Of a stretch of 32,034 nt of DNA, positions 23,480-31,006 are shown one piece after another. Source of the DNA: Pelotomaculum sp. UBA4789. Lineage in GTDB: Bacteria; Bacillota; Desulfotomaculia; Desulfotomaculales; Pelotomaculaceae. The notes under the pieces are model-generated. The model worked only from the letters and a program-made list of their open reading frames with translations. It had not been told where the DNA came from and ran no database searches. Both the position numbers and the translations under genes were made by a program. The stretch's first letter is position 1, and every line of letters starts with the position of its first letter. The DNA lies in the NCBI GenBank assembly GCA_002402945.1, contig DHGV01000118.1, positions 1 to 32,034 of the forward strand, written 5' to 3'.

Positions 23480-24766
23480 TTATTTATACAAATCAACAGT
23501 CAATATGGTCTGGGTCCGCCTGCTGCCCACGCCAATCAGGGCTATAGGCGCGCCGGACACCTCGCTGATCCGCTCCAAATATTTCCTGGCTTGAACCGGT
23601 AGGTCTTCCAGCTTTCTGGCCTTGGTTATATCCTCGCTCCAGCCCGGGAAATCCTCATAAACCGGCACACATTCGGTCAACACCTTGAGGCTGGCCGGGA
23701 ACTCAGTGATCACATCACCCCGGTAGTTATACCCAGTACAAATGCGCAGTTTTTCCAGACCGCTTAAGACATCCAGCTTGGTTATGGCCAGGTAATCCAA
23801 ACCGTTGATTCTTACCGAGTACCTGCCGACCACCCCGTCAAACCAGCCGCAGCGCCGGGCTCTCCCGGTGGTGGTGCCATATTCCCCGCCCTGCTTTCTG
23901 ATCAAAGCGCCGGTATCATCATTCAGCTCGGTGGGGAAGGGGCCTTCGCCCACCCTGGTAGTGTAAGCCTTGGCCACACCGATCACACGGCCTATCCTGG
24001 TCGGCCCGATGCCCGCCCCGAGGCATGCGGCGGCGGCTGTCGGGTGCGAGGAGGTAACAAAGGGGTAGGTGCCGTGATCCAGGTCCAGCAGGGTACCCTG
24101 GGCGCCTTCAAAAACAATGTTTTTCCCCTGCTGCACAGCGTCGTTAACCAGTATGGAGGTATCGCACACATATTTTCTCAAGGTTTCGGCATAGCCGCTG
24201 TAAGAATCAAGCGCCTCTCTGTAATCAAGGGCTTTGCCGCCGTAAACCTCGGTCAATATCTGATTTTTGCTTTCCATGTTTGCCTTGAGCAATTCCGGAA
24301 AATCTTCTGTATCCAGGAGGTCAATCACCCGTATCCCAGCCCGCGCTGATTTGTCGGTATAGGCCGGGCCTATGCCGCGGCAGGTGGTGCCTATCTTGTT
24401 GTTGCCCTTGCTCTCTTCCTCCAGCTGATCAAGTTTCTGGTGGTAAGGGAAAATTACGTGAGCCCGCTGGCTTATTCTCAGGTTGGCGGTGCTGATGCCT
24501 TGTTTCTCCAGGGACTCCAGTTCTTTAATCAGTGCCGCCGGATCGACAACCACGCCGCTCCCGATAATGCACATCTTCTCGGGGTATAGGATCCCCGAAG
24601 GGATTAAGTGCAGTTTAAATTCACGGTCATCAACCACAACTGTATGGCCGGCGTTGTTTCCGCCCATATAGCGGACCACCATGTCGGCTCTTTCAGCCAG
24701 GAAATCGGTAACCTTGCCTTTTCCCTCGTCCCCCCATTGGGCGCCGATAACAACTACTGTAGACAC
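23480..24766 (-). CDS. purA: Adenylosuccinate synthase
   Basis: Joins IMP and aspartate using GTP, the first step from IMP to AMP. The protein has 428 aa. The P-loop-like GDEGKGK is at 12-18, the catalytic D13 and H41 (NNAGHTV) are present, and TTGRARRCGWFDG marks the IMP site. The start is placed at GTG (STVVVIGAQWGDEGKG), with AGGGGG 8-9 nt upstream. The TTG three codons earlier overlaps that SD. It follows the FAD-oxidoreductase gene by 13 nt in the dnaB-purA block, an order typical of Firmicutes near the replication origin. Confidence 0.98.
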   Translation of the reverse strand: MSTVVVIGAQWGDEGKGKVTDFLAERADMVVRYMGGNNAGHTVVVDDREFKLHLIPSGILYPEKMCIIGSGVVVDPAALIKELESLEKQGISTANLRISQRAHVIFPYHQKLDQLEEESKGNNKIGTTCRGIGPAYTDKSARAGIRVIDLLDTEDFPELLKANMESKNQILTEVYGGKALDYREALDSYSGYAETLRKYVCDTSILVNDAVQQGKNIVFEGAQGTLLDLDHGTYPFVTSSHPTAAAACLGAGIGPTRIGRVIGVAKAYTTRVGEGPFPTELNDDTGALIRKQGGEYGTTTGRARRCGWFDGVVGRYSVRINGLDYLAITKLDVLSGLEKLRICTGYNYRGDVITEFPASLKVLTECVPVYEDFPGWSEDITKARKLEDLPVQARKYLERISEVSGAPIALIGVGSRRTQTILTVDLYK

Positions 24767-24779
24767 TAATGACAACCCC

Positions 24780-26168
24780 CTAAATCCTATTTGCTATTTC
24801 CCTGGCCGCGTGCACACCGGCCGCGGAAGCCTGGGAGAGTCCCCTGGTCACGCCCGCCCCGTCTCCGGCGGCAAACAGGTTTTTCACCTTGGTTTCCAGG
24901 AACTTTGTCAGGATAAGCCGTGACGAATAAAACTTAACCTCCACGCCGTACAGCAGGGTATACCTGGAATATACCCCGGGCGCCAGGTTGTTCAGCGCTT
25001 TCAGCATTTCAACAATTCCCATCAGGTGCCGATAAGGAAAGACCAGGCTCAAATCCCCCGGCGTCGCTTCACGCAGGGTCGGAATTGTCATGCACTTGGA
25101 CAGCCTCTCCTTAGTTGAGCGGTGCCCTGAAACCAGGTCTCCCAGGCTCTGGACAATTACCCCGCCGCCTAAAAGGTTGGCCAGGCTGGCGATGTGCCTG
25201 CCGTAGGCGATAGGCTCCTTAAAAGGCTCTGTGAAAGTTTTGCTGACCAACACCGCAAAATTGGTGTTTTCGGTCTTGTTGTATGCGTGGCTGTGGCCAT
25301 TTACTGTAACCAGCCCGTCTATGTTCTCCAGGACCACTTCACCGTTGGGATTCATGCAAAAAGTGCGGACCTTGTCATTAAAGGTCTTGGCGTAGTATAT
25401 GAATTTGGCTTCATAAAAAATCCTGGTCAGGTGATCCATAACCGCTGCGGGCAGTTCCACCCGCACCCCGATGTCCACCGGATTGACCATCATATCAAGC
25501 CCCAGGCGCCCTGCTTCCCGGCTGAGCCACTCCGAGCCTTCCCTTCCCGGCGCCAGCACGACATGTTTGGCATTAATAACTTTTCCATCCCTGGTTATAA
25601 TGCCTTTTACAATCTCTTCTTTTACCAGGACTTCTTCCGCCTGGCAGGAAGTAAGTACTTCGACTCCTTGAGAGACCAGGTATTCCTTCATCCGCTGCAG
25701 GACTTCCTTGCAGCGGCCGGTACCCATGTGCCTGATCCGGACAGGGATCAGTTTTAATTCTGACAGCACCGCCTGGCGCTGTACCTCCTGAATTTCTTCC
25801 GCCTGTTCCAGGCCATAGACCTGCTCCGGAGCGCCAAATTTAACATAAGTCTGGTCTATATAATTTATCAGCTCATTCAGGACACCCGCCCCGGTATACT
25901 CCTCCAGGCTGCCGCCGATCTCGGTGGAAAGGGTCAGCTTTCCGTCACTGAATGCTCCCGCGCCGCCCCAGCCGCAGATGGTGGAACAGGGGGAACAATT
26001 GACACAGGGCCCGCCTCGTTCCCGGGCCACACAAATACGCTGGTCAATATCCCGCCCCTTTTCAATAATAAGAATTTTTAAACCCGGCTTGGCGCCGACC
26101 AGTTCAAGGGCGGTAAAAATACCGGCCGGGCCTGAACCGACAATAACCACATCATAACGCTTGCTCAC
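24780..26168 (-). CDS. FAD-dependent oxidoreductase (COG2509 type)
   Basis: A 462-aa flavoprotein of unassigned substrate. The N-terminal dinucleotide-binding motif is GSGPAG (11-16) in YDVVIVGSGPAGIFTALEL. A cysteine-rich loop follows (PCVNCSPCSTICGWGGAGAF), typical of the uncharacterised FAD-dependent dehydrogenases of COG2509, and could hold a redox disulfide or a metal. The C-terminal FAD motif is FAAGDGAGVTRGLSQASAAG. The start is set at GTG 26168 because GGGAGGG lies 5 nt upstream. An ATG 16 codons earlier has no SD. It is co-transcribed with purA, but the functional link is unknown. Confidence 0.88.
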   Translation of the reverse strand: MSKRYDVVIVGSGPAGIFTALELVGAKPGLKILIIEKGRDIDQRICVARERGGPCVNCSPCSTICGWGGAGAFSDGKLTLSTEIGGSLEEYTGAGVLNELINYIDQTYVKFGAPEQVYGLEQAEEIQEVQRQAVLSELKLIPVRIRHMGTGRCKEVLQRMKEYLVSQGVEVLTSCQAEEVLVKEEIVKGIITRDGKVINAKHVVLAPGREGSEWLSREAGRLGLDMMVNPVDIGVRVELPAAVMDHLTRIFYEAKFIYYAKTFNDKVRTFCMNPNGEVVLENIDGLVTVNGHSHAYNKTENTNFAVLVSKTFTEPFKEPIAYGRHIASLANLLGGGVIVQSLGDLVSGHRSTKERLSKCMTIPTLREATPGDLSLVFPYRHLMGIVEMLKALNNLAPGVYSRYTLLYGVEVKFYSSRLILTKFLETKVKNLFAAGDGAGVTRGLSQASAAGVHAAREIANRI

Positions 26169-26389
26169 AATATCCCTCCCGCCGGCCTCCGCCGGCACAT
26201 CCTTTTTCATCGGCATAAAAATAACCCAAACAACAAACCTGCCTCAGCTGCTATTTGAGCCACAATTATTCCGCACCGGATGCATCTCTTAAGGGAACCA
26301 TACCGGGCAGCAAAAGTATTTTAGCAAACCGTGCTGTCAATGTCAAGAAATTAAGCAAATATGTGGTCTTTTTTGGAAAAACCAAAAAA

Positions 26390-27727
26390 TTATACCTTGT
26401 ATTGATCCGGATTTTTTAAAAGCGGGACAAATTTTGTGTATTCACTCAAGAATCCCAACTCGACATAACCAACCGGCCCGTTACGGTGCTTGGCAATAAT
26501 TATTTCAGCAATGCCTTTTTTTTCTGAATCCCGGTTGTAATATTCATCGCGATAGATAAACATAACCAGGTCCGCGTCCTGCTCCAGTGAACCAGACTCG
26601 CGCAGGTCTGACATAATCGGCCGTTTCTTATCCCGCTGCTCAACCGACCGGCTTAACTGGGCCAGTGCCAGTACCGGCACGTTCAGCTCCTTGGCCAATC
26701 CCTTCAGAGAACGGGATATTTCCGATATTTCCTGCTGGCGGTTCTCAGCCTTCTTGCTGCCCTGCATTAACTGAAGGTAGTCGATGACGATCAGGCCCAG
26801 CCCTTTTTCGGCCTTCAGCTGCCTCGCCTTTGCCCGCACCTGGCGTACGGTGATGCCGGGTGTGTCATCAATGAAAATAGGGATGTTGGCGATTTTATCC
26901 TTTGTTTCATGCAGCTTGCGCCAGTCTTCTTCAGACAGGTCGCCCGTGCGCAGACGGTGCTGGTCAACCTTGGCCTCGGCGCACAGTATACGCTGAACCA
27001 GCTGCTCCCTGGACATTTCCAGGCTGAACACGGCGACAGGTATGTTTTGTTTAAGGGCGGCGCTGTACCCGATACCCAAACCTAAAGCAGTCTTGCCCAT
27101 ACCAGGGCGGCCGGCCAGGATGATCAGATCGCTGGGCTGCAGCCCGGTGCAGAGCCGGTCCAGGTCGCTGAAGGAAGTGGGCACGCCCATGGCGCCCCCC
27201 TGGTTGCTGTAAAGGAACTCCAGGCGAGAAAAGGTTTCCAGCAGGATCTCCTTGATCGCGAAAAATGATGTGGCCGCTCTTCTGCCCCCCAACTCAGTAA
27301 TCATCCGCTCTGCTTCGGCGATGAGTTTTTCCGGCTCCTCCCCTTCCTCAAAACCCATACCGGCTATCCGGGTAGACAGCTGGATCAGGGTGCGGAGAAG
27401 AGCTTTTTCCTCAACAATACGGGTATAATAATCAATATTGGCGGCTGTAGGCACCATTTCGGCCAGCGATGCGATATAGGAAACGCCGCCGGCTTTTTCC
27501 AGCGCCCCTTTAAGCCTCAGCTGCTCGCACAGCGTGATCATATCCACCGGACTGCCGCTCTCATCAAGCTCAAGCATGGTTTCAAAGATCAGTCTGTGGC
27601 TTTCCCGGTAAAAATCCTCCGGCCGCAGCAATTTCATAGCCCTGTAAATTGCCTCCCGGTCAAGAAGAATGGCGCCCAGCACTGACTGCTCGGCGTCTAT
27701 GTTTTGGGGGGGAATTCGATCTAACAT
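26390..27727 (-). CDS. dnaB: Replicative DNA helicase DnaB
   Basis: The hexameric helicase that unwinds DNA at the fork (named dnaC in B. subtilis). The protein is 445 aa. The N-terminal primase-interacting domain (about 1-110) begins PPQNIDAEQSVLGAILLD. The RecA-like domain has Walker A GRPGMGKT (206-213), FSLEMSREQLVQRI, Walker B LIVIDYLQLM (about 315) and the end motif EIIIAKHRNGPVG. There is no intein. The SD GAGGTG is close to the ATG. It follows rplI by 38 nt, the usual Firmicute arrangement. Confidence 0.98.
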   Translation of the reverse strand: MLDRIPPQNIDAEQSVLGAILLDREAIYRAMKLLRPEDFYRESHRLIFETMLELDESGSPVDMITLCEQLRLKGALEKAGGVSYIASLAEMVPTAANIDYYTRIVEEKALLRTLIQLSTRIAGMGFEEGEEPEKLIAEAERMITELGGRRAATSFFAIKEILLETFSRLEFLYSNQGGAMGVPTSFSDLDRLCTGLQPSDLIILAGRPGMGKTALGLGIGYSAALKQNIPVAVFSLEMSREQLVQRILCAEAKVDQHRLRTGDLSEEDWRKLHETKDKIANIPIFIDDTPGITVRQVRAKARQLKAEKGLGLIVIDYLQLMQGSKKAENRQQEISEISRSLKGLAKELNVPVLALAQLSRSVEQRDKKRPIMSDLRESGSLEQDADLVMFIYRDEYYNRDSEKKGIAEIIIAKHRNGPVGYVELGFLSEYTKFVPLLKNPDQYKV

Positions 27728-27765
27728 GGGACACCTCGGCTAATTATATTTTCACGGGGCCGGTC

Positions 27766-28212
27766 TTACTCGCCAACCACTTCAACCTCAATCTCTGCCT
27801 GTACGGCCGGGTGCAGCCTGGCCGTTACAGTATAGGCGCCCAGCTGTTTTATCGGCTCCTTCACAACCAGTTTCTTCTTATCAAGCGTTATTTTATGCTG
27901 CACGGCGAGAGCATCGGCGATATCCTTGTTGTTCACTGAGCCAAACAGCCTGCCGCCCTCTCCCTTTTTCGCCTTAACAATAACTTTAATGTTGTCCAAA
28001 CTGGCTGCCACTACTCTGGCCTCTTCCTCGATCTTCTTCTCCTTCGTCGCCTGAGCCTGCTGCCGGACGGCCAACTCGTTCATCTTTCCCCTGGAGGCCT
28101 CAACCGCCAGCCCGCGGGGAAACAAATAGTTTCGGGCATAGCCCTCAGCGACATTAATAACGTCACCTTGCTTGCCCTGTCCCGGCACATCTTTCGTTAA
28201 TACTATTTTCAC
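27766..28212 (-). CDS. rplI: 50S ribosomal protein bL9
   Basis: A 148-aa ribosomal protein of standard length. The N-terminal domain KIVLTKDVPGQGKQGDVINV and GYARNYLFPRGLAVEA, the long connecting helix (about 40-75) and the C-terminal rRNA-binding domain (GRLFGSVNNKDIADAL) are all present. The start is GTG at 28212, after GGGGGTG, and gives the canonical bL9 beginning. The longer frame with MRKRQNKIGG is upstream leader. It lies 71 nt after the DUF2232 gene. Confidence 0.98.
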   Translation of the reverse strand: MKIVLTKDVPGQGKQGDVINVAEGYARNYLFPRGLAVEASRGKMNELAVRQQAQATKEKKIEEEARVVAASLDNIKVIVKAKKGEGGRLFGSVNNKDIADALAVQHKITLDKKKLVVKEPIKQLGAYTVTARLHPAVQAEIEVEVVGE

Positions 28213-28283
28213 GATTGACACCCCCCCAATTTTATTTTGTCTCTTCCTCAAACCCTGAGATAAAAAGGATTAAATATGCTTAT

Positions 28284-29243
28284 TCATGTCTCCGGGTGCA
28301 GCCTCCTGAAATTTACCAAGGGGTCCGCCACCCCCAGCAAGACAATGATCATCATACTGAAAGGCAAGTATATAATAGCGAATACCAGGAATACCAACTT
28401 TATAAACCAGACAACGTTGATCTTGCGGAAAAAATAAGCCGCTACAGACAAACCTGTAATCATGTACAGCCAAAACAATATAAACAGGAGATTTTTGCCG
28501 GTTCTTGCGCCCAGCGCCCAGGAAAACTGGTCTCCAGCCATAGTAAAAGCCAGACCTGCAATCGGGCCCCAAATACTATACCAGGGCAGTGAAATATTTG
28601 TGAACGCGAGCCGCGGGGGGAGAAAACAGTTAAACCGCTGCAGACAGACCCTGGCCAGGAAATAAGTGACGGCCCCCTGTGCCGCTGCATAAACAACATA
28701 CTGGCCGGGAAGAAAAAACTCAAAAAATGCAATTATACTTGCGCCGGCGTCTCCCTGCCACTCAGGCGGAACATTTTCAAGCATCCCGGCGTCCCGGTAA
28801 GCCGCCAGCATCTGCTCAATTGAGCGGCGTTCTTCTTCCCCCAAAATAAAAAGGTTATTACCGGTGAGGAAATAACTGAGGGCCGGGTATAAGAACGCTG
28901 AAACCACCGCGAAAAGCACCCCGGCTGAAAGAATCCGGGCTGAAGAGTCACCTTTTTTAAACAGCACGCCATAGACGATTCCCAGCAGGCCATATTGAAA
29001 AACAAGAACAAATGCCGCCTCCAATGGAATTAATACGGCAAATATCAGCCCCGCTGCAGTCAGACCAAGGATGCCGTAACGCAAATCAGTCTTCAAAACA
29101 ATCATCATAACCGGCAGGGGGAGCAGCATTGCGGCAAAGAAGTAAAGGGGCGGCAGATACATACCGACAAGGCCGATAACGACAAACAGCGCGGCAAAAG
29201 CAACTCCCTGCGCCAGGACTCCCGGTTTCTCACCTGTTGTCAA
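28284..29243 (-). CDS. yybS: DUF2232 (YybS-type) multi-pass membrane protein
   Basis: A 319-aa integral membrane protein with about eight hydrophobic helices. Its position (rpsR, this gene, rplI) and the segment LGLTAAGLIFAVLIPLEAAFVLVFQYGLLGIVYG fit the DUF2232/YybS family. The role is unknown. A transporter or an ECF-type membrane component has been suggested from the fold. The start is TTG with GAGGTG 5 nt upstream. In many Firmicutes gdpP (yybT) follows, but here rplI is next. Confidence 0.85.
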   Translation of the reverse strand: MTTGEKPGVLAQGVAFAALFVVIGLVGMYLPPLYFFAAMLLPLPVMMIVLKTDLRYGILGLTAAGLIFAVLIPLEAAFVLVFQYGLLGIVYGVLFKKGDSSARILSAGVLFAVVSAFLYPALSYFLTGNNLFILGEEERRSIEQMLAAYRDAGMLENVPPEWQGDAGASIIAFFEFFLPGQYVVYAAAQGAVTYFLARVCLQRFNCFLPPRLAFTNISLPWYSIWGPIAGLAFTMAGDQFSWALGARTGKNLLFILFWLYMITGLSVAAYFFRKINVVWFIKLVFLVFAIIYLPFSMMIIVLLGVADPLVNFRRLHPET

Positions 29244-29375
29244 GCCATCACCTCGATAACCTTGCTGTTCCTGGCAATGAAGCCTTTCCTTTTGGCGGAA
29301 ATTATGAAGCGGCCCCCTTCACCCAAACATTAAACTATTCTGCGGCACATGTTCTATTTCCTGCCTGCAAAACAC

Positions 29376-29400
29376 AAGATGGGCTCTCGCCCATCTTTTT
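29376..29400. terminator. Hairpin between rpsR and yybS, terminator-like in both directions
   Basis: AAGATGGGC-TCTC-GCCCATCTT is a perfect 9-bp stem. On the plus strand a TTTTT run follows, on the minus strand GTGTTTT. It could attenuate transcription from the ribosomal protein genes into yybS. Confidence 0.65.
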
Positions 29401-29446
29401 GGTGTCAGCTATTCAGGCAGCGACCTGCCTCTTGCCTGCAGTTTTC

Positions 29447-29677
29447 TTATTCCGCTGTGAACGGCAGGAGCGCAATATTCCGCGCTCTCTTAATTGATGT
29501 AGTCAGCATGCGCTGGTGCCTGGCACAATTGCCCGAGATCCGGCGGGGCAGGATTTTCCCCCGCTCGGTAACATATTTTTTCAGGCGCGGCACATCCTTA
29601 TAATCGATGGCTTCCATCTTATCCACACAAAAACTGCATATCCGCTTTTTACCCCTGCGGCCCCTTTCGCGTTTCAA
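29447..29677 (-). CDS. rpsR: 30S ribosomal protein bS18
   Basis: A 76-aa ribosomal protein that binds uS11 and bS6 in the platform. It has the basic N-terminus KRERGRRGKKRICSFC, a CxxC pair (C in ICSFC), the core YKDVPRLKKYVTERGKILPRR and the end ISGNCARHQRMLTTSIKRAR. The start is TTG at 29677. AAGGGGGC lies 6 nt upstream and itself overlaps an in-frame ATG, which is therefore not used. It is downstream of ssb with a 47-nt gap. Confidence 0.97.
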   Translation of the reverse strand: MKRERGRRGKKRICSFCVDKMEAIDYKDVPRLKKYVTERGKILPRRISGNCARHQRMLTTSIKRARNIALLPFTAE

Positions 29678-29724
29678 TAGTATGCCCCCTTGCATCCGCC
29701 GCCTGTTTCAGGCGGCCCTGTTTA

Positions 29725-30150
29725 TTAAAAAGGAATATCGTCCTCGTTAAAGCTGATCTCACTGCCATAACTGCTGCCTTCAGAACCATGGGCGGCGCCG
29801 CCAGCGCCTGCTCCGGCGCTTGGACCCGCTTCTTTAGCCCGGTCCAGGAAACGCACGTTTTCAGCCACCACTTCGGCAGCCTTTCTGCGTATTCCCTGGC
29901 TGTCCTCATAGGAGCGCACCTGCAGCCTGCCGTCAACAGCCACCAGCCTGCCTTTACCCAGGTAATTGGCGCAGTTTTCCGCCTGCTTCTGCCAGACTAC
30001 GATGTCAATAAAGTCGGCTTCCTTTTCCCTGTCCTTGGCCTGGCGCCGGTCTACCGCTAAGGTAAATTTAGCCACAGCGGTACCGCTTGGAGTGTAGCGC
30101 AGCTCCGGCTCTTTTGTAAGCCGGCCAATCAAGATCACTCTATTGAGCAT
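29725..30150 (-). CDS. ssb: Single-stranded DNA-binding protein
   Basis: Coats single-stranded DNA during replication and repair. The protein is 141 aa. The OB fold spans about 1-105 (LNRVILIGRLTKEPELRYTP, FIDIVVWQKQAENCANYL). A Gly/Ala/Ser-rich linker follows, with the acidic tail DDIPF that binds partner proteins. It lies between rpsF and rpsR, the conserved order. Confidence 0.98.
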   Translation of the reverse strand: MLNRVILIGRLTKEPELRYTPSGTAVAKFTLAVDRRQAKDREKEADFIDIVVWQKQAENCANYLGKGRLVAVDGRLQVRSYEDSQGIRRKAAEVVAENVRFLDRAKEAGPSAGAGAGGAAHGSEGSSYGSEISFNEDDIPF

Positions 30151-30217
30151 GTTCTCACCGCCTAGCTAATCTATCCCGGGTGGCGCGGCGCTGTTCACCG
30201 GCTCACCTGGCACTGCC

Positions 30218-30505
30218 TTACAAATCTTCCCGCACAATAATATGCCTGAGCACTTCGTCTGCAATCTTAAAAACGCGGTCCAGTTCTGTCGCCACCTCGG
30301 GCTCGGCGTTCATATGCACTATGATATAAACGCCTTCCCGTAAATCCTTAACCTCATAAGCAAGCCTGCGCTTTCCCCACTTGTCAATCTTGAGAATCTC
30401 TCCGCCCTGGCTTTCGATAAGATCTTTGAATTTTTCAATAAGCGACGCGTTTTTTTCTTCATCCAGATCCGGACGAAGAACAAAGACTACCTCGTATTTG
30501 CGCAA
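30218..30505 (-). CDS. rpsF: 30S ribosomal protein bS6
   Basis: A 95-aa ribosomal protein that pairs with bS18. It begins RKYEVVFVLRPDLDEEKN and has the core KIDKWGKRRLAYEVKDLREGVYIIV. The start is TTG at 30505, after AGGAGGTG with 6-nt spacing. A GTG three codons earlier is part of that SD. It is first in the rpsF-ssb-rpsR unit with its own promoter and a structured leader. Confidence 0.97.
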   Translation of the reverse strand: MRKYEVVFVLRPDLDEEKNASLIEKFKDLIESQGGEILKIDKWGKRRLAYEVKDLREGVYIIVHMNAEPEVATELDRVFKIADEVLRHIIVREDL

Positions 30506-30516
30506 TGCAATCACCT

Positions 30517-30586
30517 CCTCCCCATGGACTGTGGCCCTACTTCACAGAGTAGAGCAGGGTGGAACGTCAAAATTTTTGACTCCAGA
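30517..30586 (-). promoter_or_regulatory. rpsF leader, candidate bS6:bS18 autoregulatory structure
   Basis: The leader of about 70 nt folds as GTCAAAA/TTTTGAC and then a hairpin with CTAC/GTAG and outer CC/GG pairs separated by a bulge. In many bacteria the bS6:bS18 complex binds a hairpin in the rpsF leader to repress its own operon. The position fits, but the conserved bases were not checked. Confidence 0.4.
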
Positions 30587-30615
30587 ATTATAGCACAGCG
30601 CTTTATAAATGGCAA
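30587..30615 (-). promoter_or_regulatory. Promoter of rpsF-ssb-rpsR
   Basis: The minus strand has TTGCCA (30610-30615), a 17-nt spacer and a perfect TATAAT (30587-30592). Confidence 0.8.
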
Positions 30616-30672
30616 GGGAAATAGAAAAAAAAGGAAGGTGGCGCTCACTTAATAAGATTCCCTTAATAAGAT

Positions 30673-30879
30673 TCAGCTTTTAACAATGCCTCCTGTATCC
30701 TGCTGCACTACTGCCTTAACTGATTTCTCGAATTTTGGGCGCGGCAGCAAGAGCACCCGGCCGCATTTTAAACATTTGATCCGGAAATCCACCCCCACAC
30801 GGATAACCTCCCACAGGTCCCCGCCGCACGGGTGGGACTTTCTTGTTTTGACCACATCGCCGACTGCATATTTATGGAT
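30673..30879 (-). CDS. DUF951 family small protein, apparent AUC start
   Basis: A 68-aa protein with the DUF951 pattern: YAVGDVVKTRKSHPCGGDLW, then VIRVGVDFRIKCLKCGRVLLLPRPKFEKSVK. The C in HPCGG and the CLKC pair may bind zinc. The function is unknown, and the gene is often near the rpsF operon in Firmicutes. Family members start a few residues before VGDVV. The only codon in that position is ATC at 30879, with AGGAGGG 7 nt upstream. The first standard start, GTG at 30855, lacks an SD and would remove the conserved VGDV. The gene is real and the start is unusual. Confidence 0.82.
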   Translation of the reverse strand: MHKYAVGDVVKTRKSHPCGGDLWEVIRVGVDFRIKCLKCGRVLLLPRPKFEKSVKAVVQQDTGGIVKS

Positions 30880-31006
30880 GGCTGATCCCTCCTAAAATAA
30901 ATGGCCGGGCTCCTGCATTGTCTGTGTGCCGGACTATGCCTGCACCACAGCCATGCCACTTGTTTTGCCTGCCATGCGGCTGCCTGTCCGGTCTGCGTTT
31001 ACAAAT

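Noticed and set aside
26370..26391. TTTTTTGG-TTTTT-CCAAAAAA hairpin after dnaB
   Set aside because: It is weak, A/T-only apart from two pairs, and overlaps the dnaB stop. It was not called as a terminator.
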